Assembly: GCF_029892965.1 (NCBI RefSeq)
Contig: NZ_JARXWN010000010.1
Location: 115,350-179,349 of the forward strand
DNA length: 64,000 nucleotides
Direction: 5' to 3'
Source: Dysgonomonas sp. PF1-14
GTDB taxonomy: Bacteria; Bacteroidota; Bacteroidia; Bacteroidales; Dysgonomonadaceae
Shown here piece by piece: positions 9,447 through 17,953 of this stretch; position 1 is the stretch's first letter; every line of letters starts with the position of its first letter. The notes under the pieces were generated by a model, which did no database searches, was not told where the DNA came from, and saw only the letters and a list, made by a program, of their open reading frames with translations. Both the position numbers and the translations under genes were made by a program.

Positions 9447-10301
9447 TTAGTTAACTGTTTTTCTATATATTCGTCTGATAAATTCCGGTGTGATATTCTT
9501 GATAAATCCTCTTAATGATTTATCGCCGTACAGTAATATCTCTAACCGTCGTTTATGCTTTGTGAATGTATCTGTATATTTATAATCGAAATACTTATCG
9601 TATTCGTTTATCAGCTCTATTACCCGCAGGCATTGGGCTTTTTCGTCCATCCGCGACCACTGACCGTTGTCGTGTATGCGATATGCCGAAGTCACATCTT
9701 TCAGATACAGTAACGCTCCGAACTGCCCCATATACATACCCAGCATCCAGTCAGCTATCTCCATATCGAAAAGCTTCCGGTCTATCTCCCTTATAAGCTT
9801 GCCTCTGAAGACACAGCACGACAGATTACCTATACGGTTACTCATAGTCAATTGCTCTGTTGTTACCGATTCGTAATCCTTATCAGCTGTCCAGTCGAAT
9901 ATCTCTTCCCTGTTCTGATCGGCAAACAAACGGATATGCCTGTTGTAACTCATGGAGGATTCGGGTAGTTGTTCGAGATGATCGACATGGTTTTGTATAT
10001 GCGATGGTTTTACCCAATAGTCATCTCCTTCCATAATGACAACATAGTCACCCCCGCATGCGGCAAAAGCCTGCTGATAGTTGCGGACATAGCCCAGATT
10101 CTGTGTTCGGGAAAGAAATGTAAATGTAAAACGGGTTTTATCTTCATACTCCTTTATAATGCCTACTGTATTATCGGTGGAGCAGTCGTCCGCCACTATG
10201 ATCTCCACATCGTGAGGAGTTTCCTGCATCAGAATACTTTCCAGCGTCTGGCGGATATAGTTGGCATGATTGTATGTAATGAGTATAACGTTTACTTTCA
10301 T
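9447..10301 (-). CDS. Family 2 glycosyltransferase
   Basis: A 284-residue GT2 enzyme with the N-terminal VILITYNHANYIRQTL, ADDCSTDNT for nucleotide binding and EGDDYW as the metal site. Its central region and basic C-terminus (KNITPEFIRRIYRK) resemble the enzyme at 5241-6119, so the two may be distant paralogues acting in the same glycan. It sits between the aminotransferase gene and another GT2 gene on the same strand. Confidence 0.85.
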   Translation of the reverse strand: MKVNVILITYNHANYIRQTLESILMQETPHDVEIIVADDCSTDNTVGIIKEYEDKTRFTFTFLSRTQNLGYVRNYQQAFAACGGDYVVIMEGDDYWVKPSHIQNHVDHLEQLPESSMSYNRHIRLFADQNREEIFDWTADKDYESVTTEQLTMSNRIGNLSCCVFRGKLIREIDRKLFDMEIADWMLGMYMGQFGALLYLKDVTSAYRIHDNGQWSRMDEKAQCLRVIELINEYDKYFDYKYTDTFTKHKRRLEILLYGDKSLRGFIKNITPEFIRRIYRKTVN

Positions 10302-10319
10302 AACAGTTTGTATCGGTGG

Positions 10320-11174
10320 TTAATCCGTTTTAGAGAACATACTGTGATAGAGCTTTTTCAAGCCGTTATACGGAGCAAAAAGAATACGTCCCAGACGGTA
10401 TTCTTTTGTATGATAATGCCAGCGTAATTCTCTTTTGTATGTTTCGGCTTCTATACGATCTCTTACAGGATTGAAATATTCGAGGAACAAAGGTACATGA
10501 TTCCTGAACATTTGTAAAAGCATTGCATCGTTTTTTTCGGTATGGCGGGCTATATCTGCCGAACGCGATACCTCTTTGATACGATAATAATAGTGATAAT
10601 CGTGAAGTTTTACGACTTTGTCGTCAGGACGGATTAGCGACAGGTAAAAATCCCAGTCTTCTATGCCATCTACCATATTCGGATTGTAGCCACCTACTTC
10701 TAGAAAATCAGCCCTGCGGAATATCGCCGAATTGAATATCTGATTTTCGGTCAGCATACTTTCAAACACAAACTCGGGATTGATCTTTTTATCATTCACA
10801 ATACCAAACAATATGGTGTCGCTGAATATAAGCCTGATGGTAGGATCGCTTGTAAAGGCGGCTATCGCCTCACTAAAATAACGGGTACCGATCTTATCAT
10901 CACCGTCTAAAGGAATAATATATTCTCCTATGGCTTGCTTCACACCGAAGTTTCGGGTATCACATACACCTGAATTTGCCTTACTGAAATATCTGAAGCG
11001 GCTATCTTTTTCTGTCCATTGCTTAGCCACTTCTTCTGTGTTGTCTGGTGAACCGTCATTCACTATAATACATTCCCAATGCGGATAGTCCTGATCGAGA
11101 ACAGACTGCAAGGCTTCGGGCAAATATATTGCCTGATTGTAGCAAGGTACTATGACAGATATGATAGGATTCAT
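10320..11174 (-). CDS. Family 2 glycosyltransferase
   Basis: A 284-residue GT2 enzyme. PIISVIVPCYNQAIYLPEAL opens the protein, VNDGSPDNT is the nucleotide-binding motif, and PLDGDDK the DXD-type site. The 18-base spacing to the downstream GT2 gene and 11-base spacing to the upstream one show tight operon packing. The donor sugar cannot be inferred. Confidence 0.87.
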   Translation of the reverse strand: MNPIISVIVPCYNQAIYLPEALQSVLDQDYPHWECIIVNDGSPDNTEEVAKQWTEKDSRFRYFSKANSGVCDTRNFGVKQAIGEYIIPLDGDDKIGTRYFSEAIAAFTSDPTIRLIFSDTILFGIVNDKKINPEFVFESMLTENQIFNSAIFRRADFLEVGGYNPNMVDGIEDWDFYLSLIRPDDKVVKLHDYHYYYRIKEVSRSADIARHTEKNDAMLLQMFRNHVPLFLEYFNPVRDRIEAETYKRELRWHYHTKEYRLGRILFAPYNGLKKLYHSMFSKTD

Positions 11175-11185
11175 CTCAGTATAAT

Positions 11186-11974
11186 TTATAATTTAAGCCA
11201 TCTCAGCAGGCCTATTTTTTTCAGATATCTGACGCTTACCGACGTCTTTAATTTATATAATTCATTTTTCTTCTCGCGCCACTCCTGATAAAGGCTATAA
11301 TACAGCCGATAATTCTTCTCGATGTGCTGCCTTTTCTCTTCCCAAAGCAAGTTATAGTTCTCCGACATAGAGCTCTGCCCATCAAGAAAATAGATAGAAA
11401 AACAATCATCTATATGCTTATAACTATATTGCTTCAGGCAAACAGCATCTACTGAGAAAGCCCAGTCGGCAGCTATCTTCATACTCTCATCATATCCGCC
11501 GTACTCTGACAGGGTTTCCCTCTTTATGAAAGAAGCCTGATGAGGCAGTGAACGCTCTGCAAAGAATTTGAAATCGAGTCTGTCGGGATATGTGTCACCA
11601 AAATGTTCAAGTGCATCGGGATAAGCCATCTCTATATTGAAATAGATCATATCTTCGCCATTCAGATGTGCCAGTATTTTATCGAAGTTTATATCTTGTA
11701 TCAGCATATCGCCGCTATTGATAAATAGCAGATAGTCGCCTTTGGCTTGTTTCATCCCTTTATTCATGGCATTGAATATGCCTTTATCGGGCTCACTTAG
11801 CCAATAGTCTATCCTGTCGGCATATTCCTTTATATGATCGACACTATCGTCGGAAGAGCCCCCGTCTATAATAATATATTCAGTATCAGCAGAACGGTAA
11901 GGAACTACACTTTCTATGGTTTTCCTCAGTCCTGCTGCATTATTATAGTTTATGGTGACTACAGACAGCTTCAT
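11186..11974 (-). CDS. Family 2 glycosyltransferase
   Basis: A 262-residue GT2 enzyme of the same subgroup as the gene at 4364-5182: VVTINYNNAAGL, IDGGSSDDS, YWLSEPDKGIFNAMNKGM and INSGD. The C-terminal ~50 residues are rich in lysine and tyrosine and probably rest on the membrane. The ATG overlaps the stop codon of the upstream GT4 gene in the four bases ATGA, so translation is coupled. Confidence 0.86.
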   Translation of the reverse strand: MKLSVVTINYNNAAGLRKTIESVVPYRSADTEYIIIDGGSSDDSVDHIKEYADRIDYWLSEPDKGIFNAMNKGMKQAKGDYLLFINSGDMLIQDINFDKILAHLNGEDMIYFNIEMAYPDALEHFGDTYPDRLDFKFFAERSLPHQASFIKRETLSEYGGYDESMKIAADWAFSVDAVCLKQYSYKHIDDCFSIYFLDGQSSMSENYNLLWEEKRQHIEKNYRLYYSLYQEWREKKNELYKLKTSVSVRYLKKIGLLRWLKL

Positions 11975-13191
11975 CTATTCAGTATCTCTTTGTACAGGTT
12001 AATATATTTCTCTACCTGCAATGTATCGGAAAAATGAGTTAAGGCATAATCCCTTATCTTTTCGCTATCAAAGATATATCTATTATTCAAGAAATCCTCG
12101 ATTCCCTGCGCTAAAGGTGCACTTCCTATTGTGTTAATCAATACGCCATTTTCTCCGGTCTTTACATGTTCTGCCATCCCTCCGTTGGTAAAACTCATAA
12201 CAGGCGTACCGTTGGCAAACGATTCCAGCATTACATTAGGAAGATTGTCTTCACGCGAGGGCAATACGGTCATATCCGCCGCAGAATACAATTCATTAAG
12301 CTGTGCGATATTATCTATCCGGTTGTGATGAATATGCTTTATATCGGTACCTACTTCTATTTTATCTCCCCCTACACTTATCAAATTGTAATCTTTCCTG
12401 TTCAGTGCGGCTAGCGCATCTACCACAAGATCGAAACCTTTACGATAAATATGGCTTCCGTTAGCCACAAACAAGATAGTAAGAAGAGCATTATCTACTC
12501 CTACAGCCTTTTTTGCTAAGTGTTTATCCAAAACCGGATATTTAGAAAAATCGAGGCCGTTGGGTATCAAATAATGGGGATAGATACCAAAAGCTTCACT
12601 TGCCTGCGACCGCCCCTTCATCCATTCGGACAAGCATACAACATTGATATTCTTATGTTTGTGTATCGCATCGGTTTTTATCCTGAGTGTTTTCTTATCT
12701 AATTCCCCGAAATTCACTCTATTCTTTTCTTCGTCTTCCCTGTAGTGAAACATTCCCCGAAAAGGATTCATATCATGCAATGTCCAGACAATGGGTTGTT
12801 TTATATTTTTGAAGAATGTCGGATAATTCAAAAATTCGGCAACCCAATGCAAATGAATTATGTCCGCCTCCTTTATTACAGGCAATTCTTCGAGCCGGTA
12901 CGACGTGGTACCAAATGTAGCAATTTCATAGTCAGCCGGGTATTTATTCAGATTTACCCAATGATAGTGCTCGGTATGTACATTGTATTTTTTTCTGAAA
13001 CGTGTGATAAGTCCTCGGCCTGTAGCGGCAGTATATATATTGTTTTCTTCTGCGAATCCGGCATCAACCGGAAGCCTTTGCACAAAGACCGACTCTATAC
13101 CGGAATGTTTCATCAGGCTTTGATGAAGCCTCAGTGCGGCTATGCCTGCCCCACCGTATGTGGCTGTGGATGATATCTGAACGATCTTCAT
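11971..13191 (-). CDS. Family 4 glycosyltransferase
   Basis: A 406-residue GT-B fold retaining glycosyltransferase. The N-terminal acceptor domain begins KIVQISSTATYGGAGIAALR. The donor domain has VANGSHIYRKGFDLVVDAL and the GT4 EX7E-type region LPSREDNLPNVMLESFANG. It transfers a sugar from a nucleotide donor, probably early in glycan assembly. The stop codon overlaps the next gene's start. Confidence 0.87.
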   Translation of the reverse strand: MKIVQISSTATYGGAGIAALRLHQSLMKHSGIESVFVQRLPVDAGFAEENNIYTAATGRGLITRFRKKYNVHTEHYHWVNLNKYPADYEIATFGTTSYRLEELPVIKEADIIHLHWVAEFLNYPTFFKNIKQPIVWTLHDMNPFRGMFHYREDEEKNRVNFGELDKKTLRIKTDAIHKHKNINVVCLSEWMKGRSQASEAFGIYPHYLIPNGLDFSKYPVLDKHLAKKAVGVDNALLTILFVANGSHIYRKGFDLVVDALAALNRKDYNLISVGGDKIEVGTDIKHIHHNRIDNIAQLNELYSAADMTVLPSREDNLPNVMLESFANGTPVMSFTNGGMAEHVKTGENGVLINTIGSAPLAQGIEDFLNNRYIFDSEKIRDYALTHFSDTLQVEKYINLYKEILNR

Positions 13192-13202
13192 GCTGTTTGG
13201 TT

Positions 13203-14168
13203 TTATTTTTTTGTAAAGAAACCGAATGCTCTTTTTATCGTTTTCAATTTATTATCTGAATATCGTAATGCCTGCAAATAATATTTCAAACTATTTGTCC
13301 GTTTACCATGTACCCACAGATATCGTGCTTCCACAAAAGAGTCATCGACAATATTCTCCCTGTTTAGCTTGCGCACTACATTATCTGTTTTATACTTTTT
13401 CTGATATTTATCGTACACTAACCGCATACGTAAATCATGCTTTTTGAGAAACAGATTCTTACGGGATTCATTCTCAGAAAGAGCCTTTGTTACAATACTT
13501 TTATCGTGCCTTCTGTAATAATTCAATATTTGGGACGTAAAAGCAATTTTTCCTAAAGATACGATTTTGAGCCATACAAACCAATCTCCGGCAAAGCCTA
13601 TGTTTGTCTCAGCCCCGCCTGCACGCAGGAATGCTTCACGACTGAAAAGCACTGCACTGGCATTAGGTATGACATTTCTATATATCAAATAGTTATGGAT
13701 AAATTTTTCTCCATCCATCAAAAAATCTCGGGCGAATAATTCCGGCGCAAGTTCTTTAGTATGATCAGACCAGTCTCCATTAACTTCTCCATGCTGGTTT
13801 ACATTATACGACTGACAGTAAGAAACGACTATGTTTTCTTCTTTTGTTATATTATCGTAAAGCGTTTGCAACATACGGGGATCGGCATAATCGTCGCTTT
13901 CGGTTATCCAGATATATTCCCCTTTAGCCAGACCGATACCTTTATTCCACTGATAGAAGGTAGAGCCTGAATTTTCTTCATTGTATATGATATGGGAAAT
14001 ATGTTTGTTCCCACGATATTGCTCTATTATTTCCTTACTGTTATCAGGAGATTTATCGTCAAGTATAATCAGTTCGAAGTCCTGAAATGTCTGATTCAGT
14101 ATAGAATCTATGCGCTCGTTCAGAAAGGGAGCATGGTTATAATTAGGGAGGATAATAGAAATATACAT
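13203..14168 (-). CDS. Family 2 glycosyltransferase
   Basis: A 321-residue GT2 enzyme with ISIILPNYNHAPFLNERI at the N-terminus, LDDKSPDNS for nucleotide binding and TESDDY as the metal site. The C-terminal third is rich in lysine, arginine and tyrosine. It lies 11 bases upstream of the GT4 gene in the same transcription unit. The product glycan is unknown. Confidence 0.86.
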   Translation of the reverse strand: MYISIILPNYNHAPFLNERIDSILNQTFQDFELIILDDKSPDNSKEIIEQYRGNKHISHIIYNEENSGSTFYQWNKGIGLAKGEYIWITESDDYADPRMLQTLYDNITKEENIVVSYCQSYNVNQHGEVNGDWSDHTKELAPELFARDFLMDGEKFIHNYLIYRNVIPNASAVLFSREAFLRAGGAETNIGFAGDWFVWLKIVSLGKIAFTSQILNYYRRHDKSIVTKALSENESRKNLFLKKHDLRMRLVYDKYQKKYKTDNVVRKLNRENIVDDSFVEARYLWVHGKRTNSLKYYLQALRYSDNKLKTIKRAFGFFTKK

Positions 14169-14269
14169 TTGATTAATAATTATTTACATCAGCGATTACG
14201 AATCAAATGTAATATTAAAAATTAACCAAATAGCATTTGATATTCGCACCTATATATTATAATTGCAAT

Positions 14270-15235
14270 CTATTTATTTTTTACATGATCCAATAGATAT
14301 AGAATATAACCTTGGATCAGTTGAAAAAATTTTTTCACTTTCATTTTTTTCAAGGTAAACGCCTTAGGTGCTATATCCAGATATTGGCTAACGCTCAATT
14401 TTATATTAAAATTTTCCAATGCGAAATTTCTCATATAGATGCCATCTTCTTTGCTGTATTTCTCTAGCTCTTTGACGAAGGTCTCTTTTGTAAAAGTTTT
14501 TTGCATTCCGCGCCCCGAACAATTATACATCAAAGACTGTTCTAAATTTTCTTTATTCAGATACCCATCACCAAAATCTTTGCTATAGCTTCTATTATCA
14601 TATGATATAACAGTTCGTCCGCAAGCCATTGCATCATATAACGACCTTCCTATACCCACTACCAGATCAGATTTGTTTATAACCGTTTCTATTTCCCACA
14701 GGTTATCAGTATGCTTATTCAATTTCTCAAATTCGACACCTATCTCACTACAGCAGTCTGATATAAATCTATTTGCTTCATCTGATTGACACAAGGACAA
14801 CACAGATGTAAGTGTATTTTTTATCTCCCCTTTGGGCGAAAAGCGCTCACAGTCAACTCCATTATAAATAAGAGTACTATCTATGTTTTTAGCCTTGAGA
14901 TATTGTTGTACTTCATAGCTGATAACAACATAATGATCGGCATGTGGCGCTGGCTGTTCGAGATCCGGTAGCATACCATGACAGGTTTGTATAATAAATC
15001 CGTACCTGTATAGTAGTTCCACAGTTGTATTGTGATTTGCAATAATCAGATCGTAAGTCTTTTTAGACCTGAATTTCACTCCTAATGCTTCTATCTTATC
15101 CGAAATCTCCCCTCTAAGAAATGCAAAATATTCTACAGTATGTCCTAGTCTTAGCAATTCGACGATTATAGCATACGTATAGTTCTCCGTCCCTCCGGTT
15201 TTGACCAACTGATGATTTGCAACTAAAATATTCAT
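14270..15235 (-). CDS. Glycosyltransferase, GT4-like (GT-B fold)
   Basis: A 321-residue protein beginning MNILVANHQLVKTGGTENYT, the usual start of GT4 enzymes, with HYVVISYEVQQYL in the middle and SDLVVGIGRSLYDAMACGR where the donor-binding EX7E region should be. Both lobes are short and the second acidic residue of that motif is not obvious, so activity is less certain than for the other transferases. Its start codon is two bases before the stop side of the ABC ATPase gene, indicating cotranscription. Confidence 0.72.
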   Translation of the reverse strand: MNILVANHQLVKTGGTENYTYAIIVELLRLGHTVEYFAFLRGEISDKIEALGVKFRSKKTYDLIIANHNTTVELLYRYGFIIQTCHGMLPDLEQPAPHADHYVVISYEVQQYLKAKNIDSTLIYNGVDCERFSPKGEIKNTLTSVLSLCQSDEANRFISDCCSEIGVEFEKLNKHTDNLWEIETVINKSDLVVGIGRSLYDAMACGRTVISYDNRSYSKDFGDGYLNKENLEQSLMYNCSGRGMQKTFTKETFVKELEKYSKEDGIYMRNFALENFNIKLSVSQYLDIAPKAFTLKKMKVKKFFQLIQGYILYLLDHVKNK

Positions 15236-15236
15236 T

Positions 15237-16496
15237 TTATTCTATTGTCCATCTGCCATTAAGAAAGAAATAACCTATACTGCTATCTACATTTGGGATA
15301 CCATCAATAACCGTTATATTCATGGCTTCTTCATGATAATCTAACCTGCGCAAATTCTTTTTAGCAAGGGCTAACTCCATCGTGTATGTGCCAGGAGTCA
15401 GTTGAATCTGGGGCATCTGCAAATGTACAATTCGCTCATCCTTCATCTTAGAGTAACTATCATTGATCTCTCCAAAAAAAGATGTAATTCCTCCAATACG
15501 TTCTCCATACCGGTTTTTAAAATAAATTCCGATACCTATACTTTTATCGAATGTAGAGTTTTGTATTCCTATTTTAAAAGAAATCGGGTCTCCCGATATT
15601 ATTTCGGTAGTCTCTCTTCCCAAACTATTATATACTTTAATAAACGTAAATTTATCTTCCAATGCCTGATCGGGATAAAAGATGCCTTTGTCTCCACTAT
15701 TTTCCTGATAGGTCAGATATCTATCAATTACATCTGATATATTTCCCGAAAAATCAATACTCCCGTTTTGCAATAATATACCATTATTACACAAACTTCT
15801 AACCGAACCCATATTATGACTCACAAAAAGTACTGTACGACCTTCTCCACGCGATACATCCTGCATTTTACCGATAGCCTTTTTCTGAAATTCGGCATCA
15901 CCCACAGCTAGCACCTCGTCTACAACAAGTATCTCCGGTTCCAGATGTGCAGCAATAGCAAAGCCAAGACGCACAGTCATACCCGATGAATAACGTTTGG
16001 CAGGAGTATCAATATATCTTTCTATACCGGCAAAATCAACTATCTCATCCAGTTTACTGGTTATCTCTGATTTTGTCATACCCATTATAGAACCGTTCAT
16101 ATATATATTTTCACGACCAGTAAGTTCCGGATGAAATCCCGTACCTACTTCCAGAAGGGAAGCAATACGCCCTTTCGCTTTTATAGTACCAATAGTCGGA
16201 GATGTTACCCTCGACAATATCTTAAGTAATGTTGACTTTCCTGCTCCGTTTTTTCCTATGATACCGATTACTTCACCTTGCTTTACATCAAAAGAAATAT
16301 CTCTCAGTGCCCATACATACTTGCTATCTCCCTTTACCGACCGGTCATTTGCTTCTCCGACCATAAGATATGGGTCTTCCTTACCCCTTACTGTGTGCCA
16401 CCACCGGTTAAGATCGTGACTTATAGTACCTGTACCTACTACCCCCAGACGATATTGTTTAGAGATGTTCTCAAATTTTATAGCTATATCCGACAT
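15237..16496 (-). CDS. wzt: Polysaccharide ABC exporter ATPase, Wzt type
   Basis: A 419-residue ATP-binding subunit of a polysaccharide exporter. Walker A GIIGKNGAGKSTLLK, signature YSSGMTVRLGFA and Walker B EILVVDEVLAVGDAEF are all intact. After the ~250-residue nucleotide-binding domain comes a beta-rich C-terminal domain of about 150 residues, the Wzt C-terminal carbohydrate-recognition domain that binds the finished, capped chain. This implies that the polysaccharide is completed in the cytoplasm and carries a specific terminal modification. It works with the permease encoded just upstream. Confidence 0.92.
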   Translation of the reverse strand: MSDIAIKFENISKQYRLGVVGTGTISHDLNRWWHTVRGKEDPYLMVGEANDRSVKGDSKYVWALRDISFDVKQGEVIGIIGKNGAGKSTLLKILSRVTSPTIGTIKAKGRIASLLEVGTGFHPELTGRENIYMNGSIMGMTKSEITSKLDEIVDFAGIERYIDTPAKRYSSGMTVRLGFAIAAHLEPEILVVDEVLAVGDAEFQKKAIGKMQDVSRGEGRTVLFVSHNMGSVRSLCNNGILLQNGSIDFSGNISDVIDRYLTYQENSGDKGIFYPDQALEDKFTFIKVYNSLGRETTEIISGDPISFKIGIQNSTFDKSIGIGIYFKNRYGERIGGITSFFGEINDSYSKMKDERIVHLQMPQIQLTPGTYTMELALAKKNLRRLDYHEEAMNITVIDGIPNVDSSIGYFFLNGRWTIE

Positions 16497-16518
16497 ATTT
16501 TTCCTTTCAATTTAGATA

Positions 16519-17379
16519 TTATACAACATCAATAAACTTACGCTCTATCTTATTGAAGATCCAGATACCGATTACAGAAATAATGACTGCAAATAGCAGA
16601 CTGTACATCACTCCAAACCATGAGAATTGCCCCGAACCTGTAAATGCATAGCGCATAGCTTCTACAACAGGCGTCATCGGATTGTACTCTACTACCCATT
16701 TAAAATTACCGACCTTTGCAGGAATAGCTGAAAGTGGGTATGCAATAGGGGTAGCATATATCCATAGAGAAACAATAAAACCAAACAGGAATGTCAGGTC
16801 TCTATATTTTGTAGTTAAAGATGATATTACAATACCAATACCAAAGCCAGACAGTGCTGTAATAAGAACCAAAACAGGAACCATCAGTATCATCGAATTT
16901 GGAGCTGATACTTCTCCTTTAAAATAGAAATAGAAATAGAAAGCCAGAAACAAGGCCATTTGTATTCCCAGCTTTACGAGGCTCGAAACCAGTCCTGAAA
17001 TAGGGACAACCAGGCGAGGAAAATAAACTTTACTAAACACACTCGCATTAGAACTAAATGTACCCGAAGAGCGTCCAAGACACTCAGTGAAATAATTCCA
17101 AAGAATGAGCCCTGACAAATAAAAAATCGGCTGAGGGATACCATCTGTAGCAATACCTGCAATACCACCAAAAACCAGCATATACATTACTGTAGTAAAT
17201 ATTGGCTGTATAACGTACCACAACGGCCCCAAAACCGTTTGCTTATACATGGTTACAATATCACGATGGATATACATCCTGATGAGATCCCTGTACTTCC
17301 ATATCTCACCCAGATTTAAAGAAAAGTTGCTACTTCGGGGTTTTATAATGATATCCCAATGCTCTTTTTCGGATTCCAT
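16519..17379 (-). CDS. wzm: Polysaccharide ABC exporter permease, Wzm type
   Basis: A 286-residue ABC-2 type permease with about six membrane segments and the amphipathic N-terminal LGEIWKYRDLIRMYIHRD typical of Wzm/TagG. It pairs with the Wzt ATPase encoded 22 bases downstream to move lipid-linked polysaccharide to the periplasmic face. It is the first gene of the long minus-strand cluster, and a good -7 promoter box lies about 45 bases upstream of its start. Confidence 0.9.
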   Translation of the reverse strand: MESEKEHWDIIIKPRSSNFSLNLGEIWKYRDLIRMYIHRDIVTMYKQTVLGPLWYVIQPIFTTVMYMLVFGGIAGIATDGIPQPIFYLSGLILWNYFTECLGRSSGTFSSNASVFSKVYFPRLVVPISGLVSSLVKLGIQMALFLAFYFYFYFKGEVSAPNSMILMVPVLVLITALSGFGIGIVISSLTTKYRDLTFLFGFIVSLWIYATPIAYPLSAIPAKVGNFKWVVEYNPMTPVVEAMRYAFTGSGQFSWFGVMYSLLFAVIISVIGIWIFNKIERKFIDVV

Positions 17380-17424
17380 TTATATAAATTTATTTTTGGT
17401 TGTTTGTGCTTATTTTTCGACGTG

Positions 17425-17432
17425 CAAAGATA
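17425..17432 (-). promoter_or_regulatory. -7 promoter box for the polysaccharide locus
   Basis: On the minus strand TATCTTTG matches TAnnTTTG, about 45 bases before the wzm start codon. The -33 element is not clear. As the first gene of the cluster is wzm, transcription of the exporter and the glycosyltransferases downstream probably begins here. Confidence 0.5.
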
Positions 17433-17485
17433 ATCATTTTTCACAGATATTCAGACAGAATGAGGCTATTAGTACAGATATATTT

Positions 17486-17528
17486 GGTTAAAAACAAAAA
17501 ACCTATACGGGAATACTCCCATATAGGT
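17486..17528 (-). terminator. Intrinsic terminator downstream of the alanine-rich lipoprotein gene
   Basis: A twelve-base inverted repeat (ACCTATACGGGA against TCCCATATAGGT, one mismatch) with a four-base loop at 17501-17528. Read on the minus strand it is followed directly by TTTTTTGTTTTT. It ends the lipoprotein transcript and isolates it from the polysaccharide locus; a T-run also follows on the plus strand. Confidence 0.75.
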
Positions 17529-17556
17529 CTAATCTTTTTTTACTGTAGTCTGTCTA

Positions 17557-17778
17557 TTATTTCTTCGCAGCAGCGGCGATAGAATCAGCTTCAGCTTGTA
17601 CTTTAGCTAAAGAGTCTTGAAGAGCTTGTTCTTGAAGTTTTGCAGCTTCAGCTTCAGTAGCAGCTTTGATAGAATCTTCGATTCTTTGTTTTTCCACTTG
17701 AGGATCAACTTTGTTTCCACCACATGATGCGAAAGAAATTGCAACAACAGCAACAGCAAATAAAACTAATTTTTTCAT
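17557..17778 (-). CDS. Small alanine/glutamate-rich lipoprotein
   Basis: A 73-residue protein with a lipoprotein signal peptide (MKKLVLFAVAVVAISFASCGG; the lipobox is FASC with Cys19). The mature part is about 50 residues of charged, alanine-rich sequence (QVEKQRIEDSIKAATEAEAA and similar) that should form a single helix or coiled coil. Small abundant helical lipoproteins of this kind are common in Bacteroidales, but I know of no assigned function. It has its own -7 box (17840-17847) and its own terminator. Confidence 0.8.
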   Translation of the reverse strand: MKKLVLFAVAVVAISFASCGGNKVDPQVEKQRIEDSIKAATEAEAAKLQEQALQDSLAKVQAEADSIAAAAKK

Positions 17779-17839
17779 TTTTCTTTTCTATTAAAACTTA
17801 AACGGTAAATGTATTTGAGTTATTCCTGATAACACGATG

Positions 17840-17847
17840 CAAAGATA
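17840..17847 (-). promoter_or_regulatory. -7 promoter box for the small lipoprotein gene
   Basis: TATCTTTG on the minus strand, 62 bases before the start codon, matches TAnnTTTG. The sequence between it and the ATG would be an AT-rich 5' leader of about 50 bases. Confidence 0.45.
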
Positions 17848-17953
17848 TACATATTATTCAGATGTTGTATAACACAATTATGTTTTTTTTAGTGTTTTTT
17901 TTCAGATTTTTCAGAGGCAATTACTCTCTGATTACTTTTTGCTACATAAGACA

